DNA of 46,006 nucleotides from Richelia sp. SL_2_1. GTDB lineage: Bacteria; Cyanobacteriota; Cyanobacteriia; Cyanobacteriales; Nostocaceae. Every line of letters starts with the position of its first letter. The first letter of the stretch is position 1. Where the stretch lies: positions 1 to 46,006 of the forward strand of contig JAAUSO010000039.1 of assembly GCA_012033205.1 (NCBI GenBank). Reading direction: 5' to 3'. The translations under genes and the position numbers were made by a program. The notes beneath the pieces are model-generated. The model was not told the origin of the DNA, made no database searches, and was given only the letters and a program-made list of their open reading frames with translations. Positions 8,587 through 17,595 of this stretch are shown one piece after another.

Positions 8587-9516
8587 TTAACGTCGTCGTA
8601 AAACTTGTAATAAAGTTAAAAATACTTGAGGAAGAGGTGCAATAACTTCAACTAAATTGTTAGAAATAGGATGTTGTAACTGAAGTTTCCAAGCGTGTAA
8701 AGCTTGTCCGGGTAAGTTCACTCCTACCGAACGACCGGAACTATAAACGGAATCTCCGACAATAGGATGACCGATTTGAGCGCTATGGACGCGAATTTGA
8801 TGGGTACGTCCAGTTTCTAACTGAAAATGCATTAATGTATAGTTTCCCAGACGTTCTTTGATTTGCCAATGGGTAATAGCTTCTCGTCCACCTTTTTCTA
8901 CGGGGACAACTGCCATTTTTTTGCGTTCTTTGGGATGACGACCTATGGGTAAATTAATGGTACCCGATTCTTGTTTGGTAACACCATAGACTACACCAAG
9001 ATATTCTCGTCGTGCAGTTTTGGCTTTAAGCTGGGCTTGTAAATTGTGATGTGCAACTTCAGTTTTGGCGATCGCGATCGCGCCTGTGGTATCTTTATCA
9101 AGTCTGTGGACAATTCCGGGACGTTGAACACCGCCAATTCCTGGTAAATTGGGACAATGGGCTAAAAGTGCATTCACTAAAGTTCCATCGGGATGACCTG
9201 GTGCGGGATGAACTACTAAACCTGCTGGTTTATTTAAAATTAATATGTGATCGTCTTCGTAGAGAATATCTAAAGGTATATTTTGCGAACGCAATTCTAA
9301 AGGTTCGGGTTGGGGTATCGTTAAAATAATCAAATCCCCTGCTTTTATTGCCATTTTTTTCGAGTGACACACTTCACCATTCAGTTCAACGTTACCTTGT
9401 TCGATTAACTGCTGAATTCGCGAGCGCGATAAATCGGTTTTCTTTTGAGAAAGATAACTATCTAAACGGGAAGCGTTTTGCTCTACTCTTAAACATATTG
9501 ATTGATTTGATATCAT
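8587..9516 (-). CDS. RluA/RluD-family 23S rRNA pseudouridine synthase
   Basis: A 309-residue protein from the ATG at 9516. An upstream TTG at 9552 would add 12 residues, but the family usually starts here. The N-terminal S4 RNA-binding domain (about 16-75) contains SRSRIQQLIEQGNVELNG. The catalytic domain follows, with HRLDKDTTG at 137-145; Asp140 is the catalytic aspartate. GRTHQIRVH, also family-typical, lies near residue 235. The family isomerises specific uridines in large-subunit rRNA. The exact target positions (RluD-like or another) cannot be set from sequence alone. It stands apart from the pec operon, with a 681-base gap. Confidence 0.92.
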   Translation of the reverse strand: MISNQSICLRVEQNASRLDSYLSQKKTDLSRSRIQQLIEQGNVELNGEVCHSKKMAIKAGDLIILTIPQPEPLELRSQNIPLDILYEDDHILILNKPAGLVVHPAPGHPDGTLVNALLAHCPNLPGIGGVQRPGIVHRLDKDTTGAIAIAKTEVAHHNLQAQLKAKTARREYLGVVYGVTKQESGTINLPIGRHPKERKKMAVVPVEKGGREAITHWQIKERLGNYTLMHFQLETGRTHQIRVHSAQIGHPIVGDSVYSSGRSVGVNLPGQALHAWKLQLQHPISNNLVEVIAPLPQVFLTLLQVLRRR

Positions 9517-10105
9517 TTGTGCAACTTCTCGAAATTGCTTCTTTCGGTACAAAAGGTAATTGACAGGTCGTTTTTAAGTGTCTAGTTAAACTCAATACAA
9601 TAATCTATCATTATATTTTATTTATCGCTAACAGATGATTAGTTTTTAGCAAAGATGGTTTATCGAAGGCAATATTTTTACAACGAGATTTACAGTGTTT
9701 TGACTCAACTACTTAAGTTTAAAAAAGCATATAAGTATTAAATATCACGACATTTCGTTTAAATAAGTTGTTGAATTCCCATGATTTAATTGTTTTTACC
9801 AAATAGCATGGAAGTATATGTAATATTTAGAACTTTACTGATAGGATAAAAAACTAATAAGGTGTTATAACTACATTGCTTGATTATTTTAAAATAATTT
9901 TGCAATGTTGAAATTTACCTAAATGATTCGGATCAAAGTTCCTTATTTTTGTTCTAGTATTTAAATGTGTGACGTTATAAGGAAGGCTTAACGGAATGTT
10001 AATAACTATCTAAAGAGTAAAATTGACTATTTATTAGACATTTTTGGCTTTTCTTTATTTAGTGAAAGCATTTTGAGTAGTAAATTGAAACCGAATTAAT
10101 TAGAT
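9517..10105. other. Gene-free AT-rich intergenic region
   Basis: A divergent spacer between the minus-strand pseudouridine synthase and the plus-strand receiver-domain gene. It should contain both promoters. No coding frame, inverted repeat or recognised operator stood out. Confidence 0.5.
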
Positions 10106-10882
10106 ATGCAAAATAATCAATTTTCTTTAAAAAAATATTTGTCGTTAGATTTAGAAAAAGCGGAAGATTATCAAAATCCAGAAGTAGACTTATTTGATAA
10201 TTTGAAAGATAACGATGATGCTTTTAGTGAAAATTATACAGAACTCAGCGGTCAAACTCAAGATTTAGATAATTCAAGTTTAAACGCATCTCAACCTGAT
10301 GTTAATCAAAATAATGACGAGGTACATGATAACAAAAATAGCTTTCTAAATACAAGGATTAATCAGGCTGATGATGCGATTAAAGAGGATTATTCAACCG
10401 TAGAAGAAAATGAAATCCACTATCTTAATTTCATTAGAAAATCTCAAATAGCAGTTTATCAACAAAATGCTTTAAAAAATTATCGTTATAGCGATTATCA
10501 GCAAGAAGAGAATCTCAAGACTTATACCGTTGTTTGTATTGATGATAGTAGAGCCGTAGTCAACGCTATCAAAATGTATCTAGATGATAAAATATTTTCT
10601 GTAATTGGCATCAATGATCCACTAAAAGCCCTAATGCAAATTGTCCGCTTAAAGCCGGATATAATTTTATTAGATATTAGTATGCCGACATTAGATGGAT
10701 ATGAATTGTGTTCTCTATTAAGGAAACATTCTTCCTTGAAAGAAACGCCGGTAATTATGGTGACAGGAAGAAAAGGAATCATCAATAGAGTTAAAGCCAA
10801 AATGGTAAAAGCATCGGATTATTTAACAAAACCCTTTCAGAAAAAAGATTTGCTCAAAGTAATCTTTAAATATATTGTTTGA
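10106..10882 (+). CDS. Receiver-domain protein with long disordered N terminus
   Basis: A 258-residue protein. Residues 1-100 are acidic and Asn/Asp/Glu-rich, probably disordered. The C-terminal CheY-like receiver domain (about 139-258) has the full phosphorylation set: Asp146-Asp147 (VCIDDSRA), phospho-acceptor Asp190 (LLDISMPTLDGYE), Thr220 (MVTGR) and Lys242 (YLTKPF). There is no output domain, so it would act through protein partners. The receiver-at-C-terminus plan resembles the PatA/PilG-type regulators of cyanobacteria, but the N-terminal PATAN domain was not recognised. No kinase gene is adjacent. Confidence 0.85.
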   Translation: MQNNQFSLKKYLSLDLEKAEDYQNPEVDLFDNLKDNDDAFSENYTELSGQTQDLDNSSLNASQPDVNQNNDEVHDNKNSFLNTRINQADDAIKEDYSTVEENEIHYLNFIRKSQIAVYQQNALKNYRYSDYQQEENLKTYTVVCIDDSRAVVNAIKMYLDDKIFSVIGINDPLKALMQIVRLKPDIILLDISMPTLDGYELCSLLRKHSSLKETPVIMVTGRKGIINRVKAKMVKASDYLTKPFQKKDLLKVIFKYIV

Positions 10883-10979
10883 TAATTATCTTAAAAATTA
10901 AACCTGTACTTGCTATGTCAAATTCAACTTTTATCAAAAGGAATATAGTGGTTTTCACTTGGGTGGAATACAAATATTA

Positions 10980-11036
10980 CCTCACCCCGCTCTCTTAACC
11001 CCTCTCCTAATATACGGAGAGGGGATGGGGGTGAGG
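10980..11036. repeat. Nested inverted repeat (dispersed palindromic element)
   Basis: The outer arms CCTCACCCC (10980-10988) and GGGGTGAGG (11028-11036) enclose inner arms CCCCTCTCC (10999-11007) and GGAGAGGGG (11016-11024), all perfect. This GC-rich cruciform in an AT-rich spacer is typical of a dispersed cyanobacterial repeat. It could also terminate transcription of the receiver gene, though no T run follows. Confidence 0.75.
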
Positions 11037-11162
11037 TTGTATTGGACTCAACCGAAATTTGCTATAGTGGGAAAATAAAAAAACAGTAGATTTACGGAAG
11101 TGCAGTGAAGGGATTGTTAAGTGTATAACAGTACTGAACTGATGATATGATCAAACAGCTTT

Positions 11163-11807
11163 ATGAAAAGCATTTATTTAAACTTGTCCGTAAAAGCTTC
11201 AGCTACAGCGATTAGTTACAGATTTGTATCTACCATTTCTCTAACATTGCTGTGCTTCTCCTCATCCTTACTCGTTATTAACACAGCTTCAGCACAGACA
11301 CCGGATAATACTAACCTAGAACAAACAGCAGTTATAAGCATCAACTATGCAGTATCTACCTTAATGGAGGTATTGCGAAGTGAAAATGTAGAAGCCAGAA
11401 TCAATGCTGCTCGTGCATTAGGTGGAATGGGTACTCAAGCTAAAATAGCTGAAGCAGCTTTAACAGTAGCATTGTACGACAAAGAAGCGCGAGTGCGTTA
11501 TAGTGCTGCAAGCGCGATCGCAAATTTGGGTGGAGATACTAAAAATGCTTTTCCTGTGTTAGTCAAAGCTTTAGAAGATGAATCGAAATGGATTCGTCAC
11601 GATGCTGCCTATGCTTTGAGTAATATTGCATTGAATTTCCAAGGGAAAGTTCGTGATTTATCGGCAGAAGAATTAAATCAAGCAGTGACTGATTTTGAAA
11701 ACAGCTTAAAAGTAATGGAAGATTCCCAATTAGAGATTCCCCCACAAGCGATTAAATCTATTAATGATTCTGTGGATACTTTGAAGAGAGAAAAACAGCG
11801 ACAGTAA
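11163..11807 (+). CDS. Secreted HEAT-repeat protein
   Basis: A 214-residue protein. Residues about 22-44 form a hydrophobic signal segment ending with an AXA-type site (NTASAQTPD), so it is probably exported to the periplasm. Three HEAT/PBS-lyase-like repeats follow: ARINAARALGGMG, ARVRYSAASAIANLG and IRHDAAYALSNIA. The C-terminal 50 residues are predicted helical and charged. The repeats resemble those of the CpcE/PecE proteins, but the export signal makes a bilin lyase role unlikely. It probably serves as a protein-binding scaffold; the function is unknown. Confidence 0.8.
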   Translation: MKSIYLNLSVKASATAISYRFVSTISLTLLCFSSSLLVINTASAQTPDNTNLEQTAVISINYAVSTLMEVLRSENVEARINAARALGGMGTQAKIAEAALTVALYDKEARVRYSAASAIANLGGDTKNAFPVLVKALEDESKWIRHDAAYALSNIALNFQGKVRDLSAEELNQAVTDFENSLKVMEDSQLEIPPQAIKSINDSVDTLKREKQRQ

Positions 11808-12211
11808 TTTAATCATAAGCTGTTGTGCATTTAAATCATATAAGCTAAATTATTCTAATTCTTGTGGAGCGGGCAGGGATGCCCTTTATATATAATTTAG
11901 CTGCTTTTTAGCTCAGAAGTCGGCTTTATTTGAAAAATCCGACTTCTATGACTTTAGTCATAAATTTGAAATATTCAATATCAGATTTCTACCACAAAGA
12001 TTTTTTTTGTCTAGAATGTTAATTAAGTGGGTCAAAGTTGTTAAAAAAAATCTCCAATCCGATATCTTGCAATAATTACCACAAAAAACAGCTTTCATAC
12101 TTCAATTTATTTCCTTAGCGAGAAAATTAGCTCTCGCAGAAAATGCAAGATATTAACAAAATATTTCCAACATTCCAACATTCCCACAAGTTATCAACAG
12201 AAGGTGTAGAA
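11808..12211. other. Intergenic region with a short hairpin
   Basis: No gene seen. AGAAGTCGG (11915-11923) and CCGACTTCT (11939-11947) form a perfect nine-base stem with a 15-base loop. The arms are the core of the same dispersed repeat found in two larger copies at 16645-16782. It may terminate the HEAT-protein transcript. Confidence 0.6.
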
Positions 12212-12616
12212 ATGAATAGAACATTAAATAGAACATTCAAAAGTGTATTCTTACCCAGCTTATTAGCTACAGGTATATTCGGTGCTACTTTCGTACCAGC
12301 AAAACCTGCTGCTGCTGATGATAAATTACTCGAAGACGTAGGAATTGGTGCTGCTGCTGGTGCGATTACCGGAATTATTACCAACAACGATTCCATATTC
12401 ACCAACGCTGCTAATGGTGCTGCTGCTGGTGCTGCCGTGAATGCTGCAAATAGCGGTAGAAGAAACAAAAGAGATCGTAACCTTGTTCAAGATGTCGGAG
12501 TTGGTGCCGCCGGTGGTACCGTAGCAGGAGAAATTACCAACCGTAAAAGCACCTTGAGTAATACAATTAACGGTGCTGCTGCGGGTGCTGCTATCAATAT
12601 TTTGCGTAACAAGTAA
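12212..12616 (+). CDS. Exported glycine-zipper protein with tandem repeat
   Basis: A 134-residue protein from ATG 12212. A frame-compatible upstream ATG at 12143 adds 23 residues lacking signal character, so the internal start is preferred. Residues 1-35 form a signal peptide ending AKPAAAD. The mature part is a tandem duplication of a unit of about 45 residues, each with a Gly/Ala zipper: VGIGAAAGAITG then NGAAAGAAVN, and VGVGAAGGTVAG then NGAAAGAAIN. A basic linker, RRNKRDR, separates them. Glycine-zipper segments pack in membranes and occur in outer-membrane and lipoprotein-like proteins. The specific function is unknown. Confidence 0.75.
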   Translation: MNRTLNRTFKSVFLPSLLATGIFGATFVPAKPAAADDKLLEDVGIGAAAGAITGIITNNDSIFTNAANGAAAGAAVNAANSGRRNKRDRNLVQDVGVGAAGGTVAGEITNRKSTLSNTINGAAAGAAINILRNK

Positions 12617-12727
12617 GGAATTAGTAATGGGTAATTAGTAATTAAATCCCTAAAATCCGTGGAATCCGTGTAATCCATTTCAATCCGTGTTCAGTAATTG
12701 TTAGCTTTAAATTCAGCTTATTTTTTC

Positions 12728-12746
12728 ATCAACCTATCCTTAACCT
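12728..12746 (+). promoter_or_regulatory. Weak Pho-box-like sequence upstream of the ExbB-like gene
   Basis: ATCAACCT-ATC-CTTAACCT: the second octamer matches the cyanobacterial Pho-box unit (YTTAAYYW) exactly and the first matches six of eight. Spacing is the expected three bases, about 75 bases before the ExbB-like start. It is clearly weaker than the boxes at 20894 and 37488. Confidence 0.25.
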
Positions 12747-12821
12747 AACAGAACATCTAATTCAGGTATTCTACTTAATACGGCAAATCATTTGTTACAT
12801 TAAGCGCTTACCTGAGTAGAA

Positions 12822-13475
12822 ATGACCAGATTATTTGACACTTTCTTCGCAGGGGGCTTCATGATGTTTCCCCTGCTAATTCTATCGGTTATTACTTTAG
12901 CCTATGCGATGCAGCGCGGTTGGTTTTGGTTGAGGTTGGTGATTGAGGAAAGACAGGTAGTCCAGGATGTGCTAAGGGTAGCACAATACGATTTGAGCAA
13001 AGCAGAAAAAATCGCAAGGGGTAATAAAGATTTAGCAATTGCACGTTTTCTTTCTGCACCGCTAAAACTGAATAATCCAACTCAGGAAAGCTTTCATTTA
13101 GCAGTAAAAGCAGCGGCGGATCAAGAATTAGTTGATATCGGCGGAAGTGACAAACTGTTAGAGAGCATAATTATTATTGCACCTTTATTGGGCATTTTGG
13201 GTACTGCTGGTAGTTTAATTACCACTTTCATGACTTTTAGAAATGGTGGTGCAGAAGGGAGCAATAGTAGTGCTGTTGCAGATTCGATTTTGCAAGCATT
13301 GATTAGTAGTGCAGCAGGCATTGGGGTAGCTATTCTAGCATTTGCTTTTTTTCAGCTTTTTGTAATATTGCGTGTGCGTCGTGTGAATTATTTTTCTACG
13401 CTGGGTAATCGATTAGAGTTGATTTATTTACATTTTTGGGATCAGCCAGTTGAAGATGCCAAAATCAGCGAATAA
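12822..13475 (+). CDS. exbB: ExbB/TolQ/MotA-family proton channel subunit
   Basis: A 217-residue inner-membrane protein. Membrane segments are near residues 10-35, 115-137 and 155-185. The family core is visible: SIIIIAPLLGILGTAGSLITTF, then the Ser/Ala-rich ISSAAGIGVAILAFAFF. ExbB with ExbD converts the proton gradient into force for TonB-dependent outer-membrane import. No ExbD-like gene follows, but a TonB-like anchored protein lies convergent at 13688-15037. The exact subfamily cannot be settled here. Confidence 0.85.
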   Translation: MTRLFDTFFAGGFMMFPLLILSVITLAYAMQRGWFWLRLVIEERQVVQDVLRVAQYDLSKAEKIARGNKDLAIARFLSAPLKLNNPTQESFHLAVKAAADQELVDIGGSDKLLESIIIIAPLLGILGTAGSLITTFMTFRNGGAEGSNSSAVADSILQALISSAAGIGVAILAFAFFQLFVILRVRRVNYFSTLGNRLELIYLHFWDQPVEDAKISE

Positions 13476-13525
13476 ATAGTCTATCTACGCTACCGAAATA
13501 TTTAATTTATAACCTATTAAAATGT

Positions 13526-13656
13526 AGAGACGTTGCACTGCAACGTCTCTTTACATAAGATATTATGTCGAATTAATATTCTATATTGCTGATTTGAAGT
13601 ATAAAACCAATTGGATAACCAAAACGTTTATAGAGACGCAAAGATTCGCGTCTCTA
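13526..13656. repeat. Two GTAGAGACG-type palindromic repeats
   Basis: AGAGACGTTGCA (13526-13537) and TGCAACGTCTCT (13539-13550) form a 12-base perfect palindrome with a one-base centre. TAGAGACGC (13631-13639) and GCGTCTCTA (13648-13656) form a second, shorter one. Both lie between convergent genes, so they may also act as bidirectional terminators. A third relative is at 1378-1398. Confidence 0.8.
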
Positions 13657-13687
13657 CATTCTTATTACCTATAAAATCAATTACAGA

Positions 13688-15037
13688 TTAAGCAGGAGTA
13701 TTTTTCAACAAAAGAACAATTGCTCCTTTACCTTCTTTTGTAGGTACAAAAGAAATATACTTGATAAACTCACCTTTCTTAACTTCATAGACAAGCTCAG
13801 AGGCTTCATCCTTTTTGATTTGAGATACTTCAAAACCTTCCGATTCTAGGTTACTTTTGATAACTAGAGCTAATTCTTCAGGAGTATTTTTTACATCTTT
13901 ACCCAAGACTTTTTCTACTTCGGGAGTGACTGCAAAATCCTTTTCTTCTGTCCAACCAAATTGAGTGTAAAGGTTGCTGAATGTTACATCAAATGCTTGT
14001 TGCTCAATCTGAGAATTTTCTTGCAGATTTTGATTGCTTAATCTGTAACAATCAACTCTCTCTGAAGACAAAAGAATCATTGTACCCGGCTCTTTAGTTG
14101 CAAAAAGTTGCAAAAATTGAGTTAGATTTTCTTTGGAAACTTGATAAACTTTTGTATCAGGTTCGTCAGTGAGTTTTTCTACTTGGAAATCTGTAGCTGC
14201 TAATCTGTTCTCAAAATAAGCTGCAACTGCATCTAACGAATCAGATGTAAGTCGAGTACGTCTATCTAATCTTGCGTTTTGTACTCCGCAAAAAATAGGT
14301 CTAAGGTTGCTGTAATTGGGGAAGTCAGCAAATGGATTTACAGCACGTTCTGTTGTTGTGTTGTTTGGTTCAGAAGATGTTTCTTCTGGTTGTGATTCAG
14401 TTGTTGAATCGGTAGATTCTGATTGTGCTATTTGTTCTGGTTCAGATGCTGTATTTGTAGATTCTGATTGTGTTGTTTCTTCTGTTTCGGATACTGTATT
14501 TGTAGATTCTGCTACTGATTCAATAATTGGTTCGGATGCTGGTTCGTCAACTGGTTGAGAAGGTTTAAAAGCAATCTGTGGTTCTGAATTAGGTTCACTT
14601 AAGGATACATCATCACTTGTGGTTGGAAATTCTGGGGACGAGGAAATATCATCTCCACCAGATGAAAAATTAGAAGTAGGTGTTTCATCCAAAGCACCCG
14701 AATCAGTATTAGTTAAATCAGGAGTTGTATTGTCTTCATTGGTTGCATTTTCCAAATCACTTAGTAGGGGTGGTTCTCCGGGTACTTTTACCACGTCTCC
14801 TTGCTTTAAGGAGCCTGTCGTTCCTTGTTGGATGAGAGAACTATCTTGATTAAGTAAGCTTTCATCGGTTCCTGCTTCTGATACATTTGTAGTGTCTTTT
14901 GTATCCACATTGGTCGAATTGGAGGATATTGGTGCTACAAGTAGTAAACCGTGTAAAGTTGCTGAAGCTAGCAACATTTGTGGAGAAACTTGTCGCAACG
15001 GAACGAACAAACTATTTAGGAGAAATGACTTAATCAT
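13688..15037 (-). CDS. TonB-like anchored protein with a duplicated C-terminal domain
   Basis: A 449-residue protein. The N terminus has one hydrophobic segment (about 20-37, MLLASATLHGLLLVAP) after a short basic region, as in TonB-type anchors. Residues about 40-245 are low-complexity, rich in Ser, Thr, Glu, Asn and Pro, and probably span the periplasm. The C terminus holds two related units of about 60 residues. Both pair a helix (AVAAYFENRLAATDFQVEKL; LALVIKSNLESEGFEVSQI) with strands of the pattern VYQVSKENLTQFLQ or VYEVKKGEFIKYIS, then an ending like GTMILLSS or GAIVLLL. It is convergent with the ExbB-like gene. I suggest a TonB-like role, but no canonical TonB C-terminal motif was seen. 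Confidence 0.65.
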   Translation of the reverse strand: MIKSFLLNSLFVPLRQVSPQMLLASATLHGLLLVAPISSNSTNVDTKDTTNVSEAGTDESLLNQDSSLIQQGTTGSLKQGDVVKVPGEPPLLSDLENATNEDNTTPDLTNTDSGALDETPTSNFSSGGDDISSSPEFPTTSDDVSLSEPNSEPQIAFKPSQPVDEPASEPIIESVAESTNTVSETEETTQSESTNTASEPEQIAQSESTDSTTESQPEETSSEPNNTTTERAVNPFADFPNYSNLRPIFCGVQNARLDRRTRLTSDSLDAVAAYFENRLAATDFQVEKLTDEPDTKVYQVSKENLTQFLQLFATKEPGTMILLSSERVDCYRLSNQNLQENSQIEQQAFDVTFSNLYTQFGWTEEKDFAVTPEVEKVLGKDVKNTPEELALVIKSNLESEGFEVSQIKKDEASELVYEVKKGEFIKYISFVPTKEGKGAIVLLLKNTPA

Positions 15038-15846
15038 GTATTTGGCTCTGGAAATCTGGATTGCACAAACCTAAGAAAAACTCAAGAAAAGATAGATGCA
15101 TGGAGCGAAACCAGATAATTATTGTGAGTAAGTATAAAGTATGAATTACTAACTTCAAAATCTCATACTTTAGACTAGTTTTACCCAATTTTACATAATC
15201 CCGTATATCAATATTAGCATTTTTTTGGAAGCTATATATTATCTTTTTTTTCTGATTAAATTAGTTTGATTGTAAATACTTAAATGATATTTATCGCGGA
15301 AAAAATCATGTTTTGTACTAAGTATAATTCATGGATAATTTAATTTTATAAATCTTATTTATTCTATGTAATAATTTTTAACTTAGAAATCTTATAAGTC
15401 AGATTTCTCAAACAAACTCGACTTCCCTTCTCGTGAATGAGGTATATTTTTTGATGTCGCTTCCGATTAATTTGATATAGCGAGGATTTATGTCATTGCC
15501 ACTTAATAAATCAATTCCAAAGTCTTGATTTTTCATGCCGATTACCTAAGTCCTATTTAATTTTGTAGGTTATTACTCTAGCAATTAATCTCAGGGCTGT
15601 GGTATTAGTTCATTTACTGAATAGAAGCAAAAAGTAGGTAATTATACAAAATTTGATGTTAATGCTTGAAATGGGAGTAGTCGAATTTTTTTTTGTAGAG
15701 TTGAGAGAAATGAGTGGGATGAAACATTGATTGTTAAATATCTTTTCTGATCTAATTACTACCAGAAAAAGAAAGTGAGACTCGTATTTTTTTCAGGTTT
15801 GTTCGGTTGCAGTTTATTTGTTTGTATTTACAAAGTTTGTTTCTTC
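15038..15846. other. Long gene-free intergenic region
   Basis: A divergent, strongly AT-rich spacer. An in-frame GTG at 15775 could lengthen the downstream ABC protein by 24 hydrophobic residues, but these match nothing in PstB, so the region is treated as non-coding. No Pho box with two intact units was found. Confidence 0.5.
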
Positions 15847-16632
15847 ATGAGTAAGTTAATTCCAGCCATTACCGTCAAAAATCTTGCTTTGTACTACGGT
15901 AGTTTTAAAGCACTTCAAGGAGTGTCCTTAAATATTTACCAGCAGCAAGTAACAGCGCTTATTGGTTCTTCCGGTTGTGGTAAATCGGCTTTGATTAAAT
16001 CTCTGAATCGCATCGGTGAATTAGAGGCTAATATCAAAGTTGATGGAAAGGTTGAATTTTTCGGTCAAGATATCTACTCTTCTCGTGTCAATCTTAATCG
16101 ATTACGCCGTCAAATCGGTATGGTTTTCCCAAAGCCGAATTTATTTCCCATGAGCATTTATGATAATGTAGCTTATGGAATCCGCGTCGCTAGACATTGC
16201 CCCAAATCTGAATTAGATGGTATCGTCGAGTCTGCAATCAAAGATGCAGTATTGTGGGATGAAGTCAAGAACAACCTGAATAAATCTGCATTAAGTTTAT
16301 CTAGTGGTCAACAACAGCGTTTGTGTATTGCACGTACTTTAGCTGTGAAACCAAGAGTATTGCTAATGGATGAACCTTGTTCAGTATTAGAACCTGTTGC
16401 AACGATGAAGATTGAAGAATTAATTGAGAGTTTGCGCGGTAAATTAACAATTGTCATTGTCAGTGATAATATGCAACAAGCGCAACGTATCGCCGACTTT
16501 ATCGCATTCTTCAGTACTGATGAAAACCGTGTAGGACAAATGCTTGAATTTGGTACCACAGAACAAATATTCAAGAATCCTCTCAATCAACGTACCCGTG
16601 ATTACGTTTCCGGACATTTGAGTTTAAGATAA
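15847..16632 (+). CDS. Divergent PstB-like ABC ATPase, copy 1
   Basis: A 261-residue PstB paralogue from ATG 15847. Walker A is kept (GSSGCGKS, 40-47), as is the core of Walker B (VLLMDEP, 171-177). Other catalytic elements are altered: the Q-loop Gln is Pro95 (GMVFPKPN), the signature is LSSGQQQR at 151-158 rather than LSGGQQQR, and the H-loop His is Asp207 (IVSDNMQQ). The C terminus ends normally (DYVSGHLSLR). It lies on the strand opposite to pst and converges on pstB. Loss of both Q-loop and H-loop residues suggests weak or no ATP hydrolysis; a regulatory or asymmetric subunit role is possible. Confidence 0.85.
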   Translation: MSKLIPAITVKNLALYYGSFKALQGVSLNIYQQQVTALIGSSGCGKSALIKSLNRIGELEANIKVDGKVEFFGQDIYSSRVNLNRLRRQIGMVFPKPNLFPMSIYDNVAYGIRVARHCPKSELDGIVESAIKDAVLWDEVKNNLNKSALSLSSGQQQRLCIARTLAVKPRVLLMDEPCSVLEPVATMKIEELIESLRGKLTIVIVSDNMQQAQRIADFIAFFSTDENRVGQMLEFGTTEQIFKNPLNQRTRDYVSGHLSLR

Positions 16633-16644
16633 ACTCTGGGTGCA

Positions 16645-16782
16645 AGAAGTCGGGTTTTTAGAATTAGTATCAGTAGTACAGTTACAACTTTTTTAAAAAC
16701 CCGACTTCTAGTTCGATTAAGAAGTCGGGTTTTTAAAATCACTATGGGTAGAACATTTATATCTGATAAAAACCCGACTTCT
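16645..16782. repeat. Two 15-base perfect inverted repeats (AAGTCGGG family)
   Basis: AGAAGTCGGGTTTTT at 16645-16659 pairs perfectly with 16695-16709. A second identical arm at 16720-16734 pairs with 16768-16782. Two back-to-back copies sit between convergent genes, the PstB-like gene and pstB. The T-rich arm ends would serve as terminators for both strands. The hairpin at 11915-11947 is a shorter relative. Confidence 0.85.
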
Positions 16783-16801
16783 GAGCATTGCCGTTTAATA
16801 A

Positions 16802-17595
16802 TTAACCAAAACGACCGTTAATGTAATCGGATGTTTGTTTCTCTCTGGGATGATTGAAAATAGTATATGTGTCGTTAAACTCAATCAAGTTACCCACATA
16901 CATGAAAGCCGTAAAGTCAGATATACGTTGCGCTTGTTGCATATTGTGAGTCACAATCAAACAGTCACTTGGTTTTTAATTTGAGAAATTAACTGTTCGA
17001 TGCTATCTGTAGACATTGGGTCAAGAGCAGATGTGGGTTCGTCGAATAGGATAATTTCTGGGTCAGCAGCTAAAGCACGTGCAATACACAAACGTTGCTG
17101 TTGTCCACCGGAAAGAGCAGTACCAGGTTGTAGCAAACGGTCTTTGACTTCATTCCACAACGCTGCACCATGCAATGCTTTTTCTACTTTCTCGTCAATA
17201 ACTCTTTTTTTGGTTTCTCCTCGTACCCGCAACCCATAAGCAACATTTTCATAAATTGATTTGGGGAAAGGATTAGGTCTTTGGAAGACCATACTAATCC
17301 GCATCCGTACTTCAATTGGGTCTACTTTGGGGCTAAGAAGATTTACACCATCCGGTTGTAGAGCAATTTCACCTCGGTATTTGTTACCAGGGTACAAATC
17401 ATGCATCCGGTTGAAGCAACGCAGCAAGGTTGTTTTACCACAACCAGAAGGACCAATCAATGCCGTCACTTTTTTGTCGTAGACAGGCATCATAATATCT
17501 TTGAGAGCGTGTACCTTACCACCGTAGTAGAAATTGAGGTAATTAACTTCAGCTTTCAAGGGTAATTGGTTGGATGTATTTGTTAGTTCTACCAT
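16802..17595 (-). CDS. pstB: Phosphate ABC transporter ATPase PstB, frameshifted
   Basis: PstB drives phosphate import through PstC-PstA. Residues 1-212 are canonical: Walker A GPSGCGKT (48-55), Q-loop Gln105 (MVFQRPNPF), signature LSGGQQQR (161-168) and DEPTSALD (185-192). The frame then hits a stop at 16957. One base inserted in the A run at 16959-16961 (T on the coding strand) restores [16 protein letters not shown], with the H-loop His at 217, and a normal end DYINGRFG at 16802, giving 264 residues. The break falls immediately before the H-loop. It overlaps pstA by 47 bases and has its own AAGGA site. The missing base is most likely a sequencing error. Confidence 0.9.

Noticed and set aside
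9067-9082. Double GCGATCGC as a possible operator
   Set aside because: It lies within the pseudouridine synthase coding sequence and is a HIP1 octamer pair, common across this type of genome.
14316-14849. Plus-strand frames rich in Ser, Asp and Val
   Set aside because: Antisense shadows of the low-complexity linker of the TonB-like protein.
15775-15846. Upstream GTG start giving the PstB-like copy 1 a hydrophobic N-terminal extension
   Set aside because: PstB proteins are cytoplasmic and start close to the internal ATG; the extension has no similarity and no good ribosome site.
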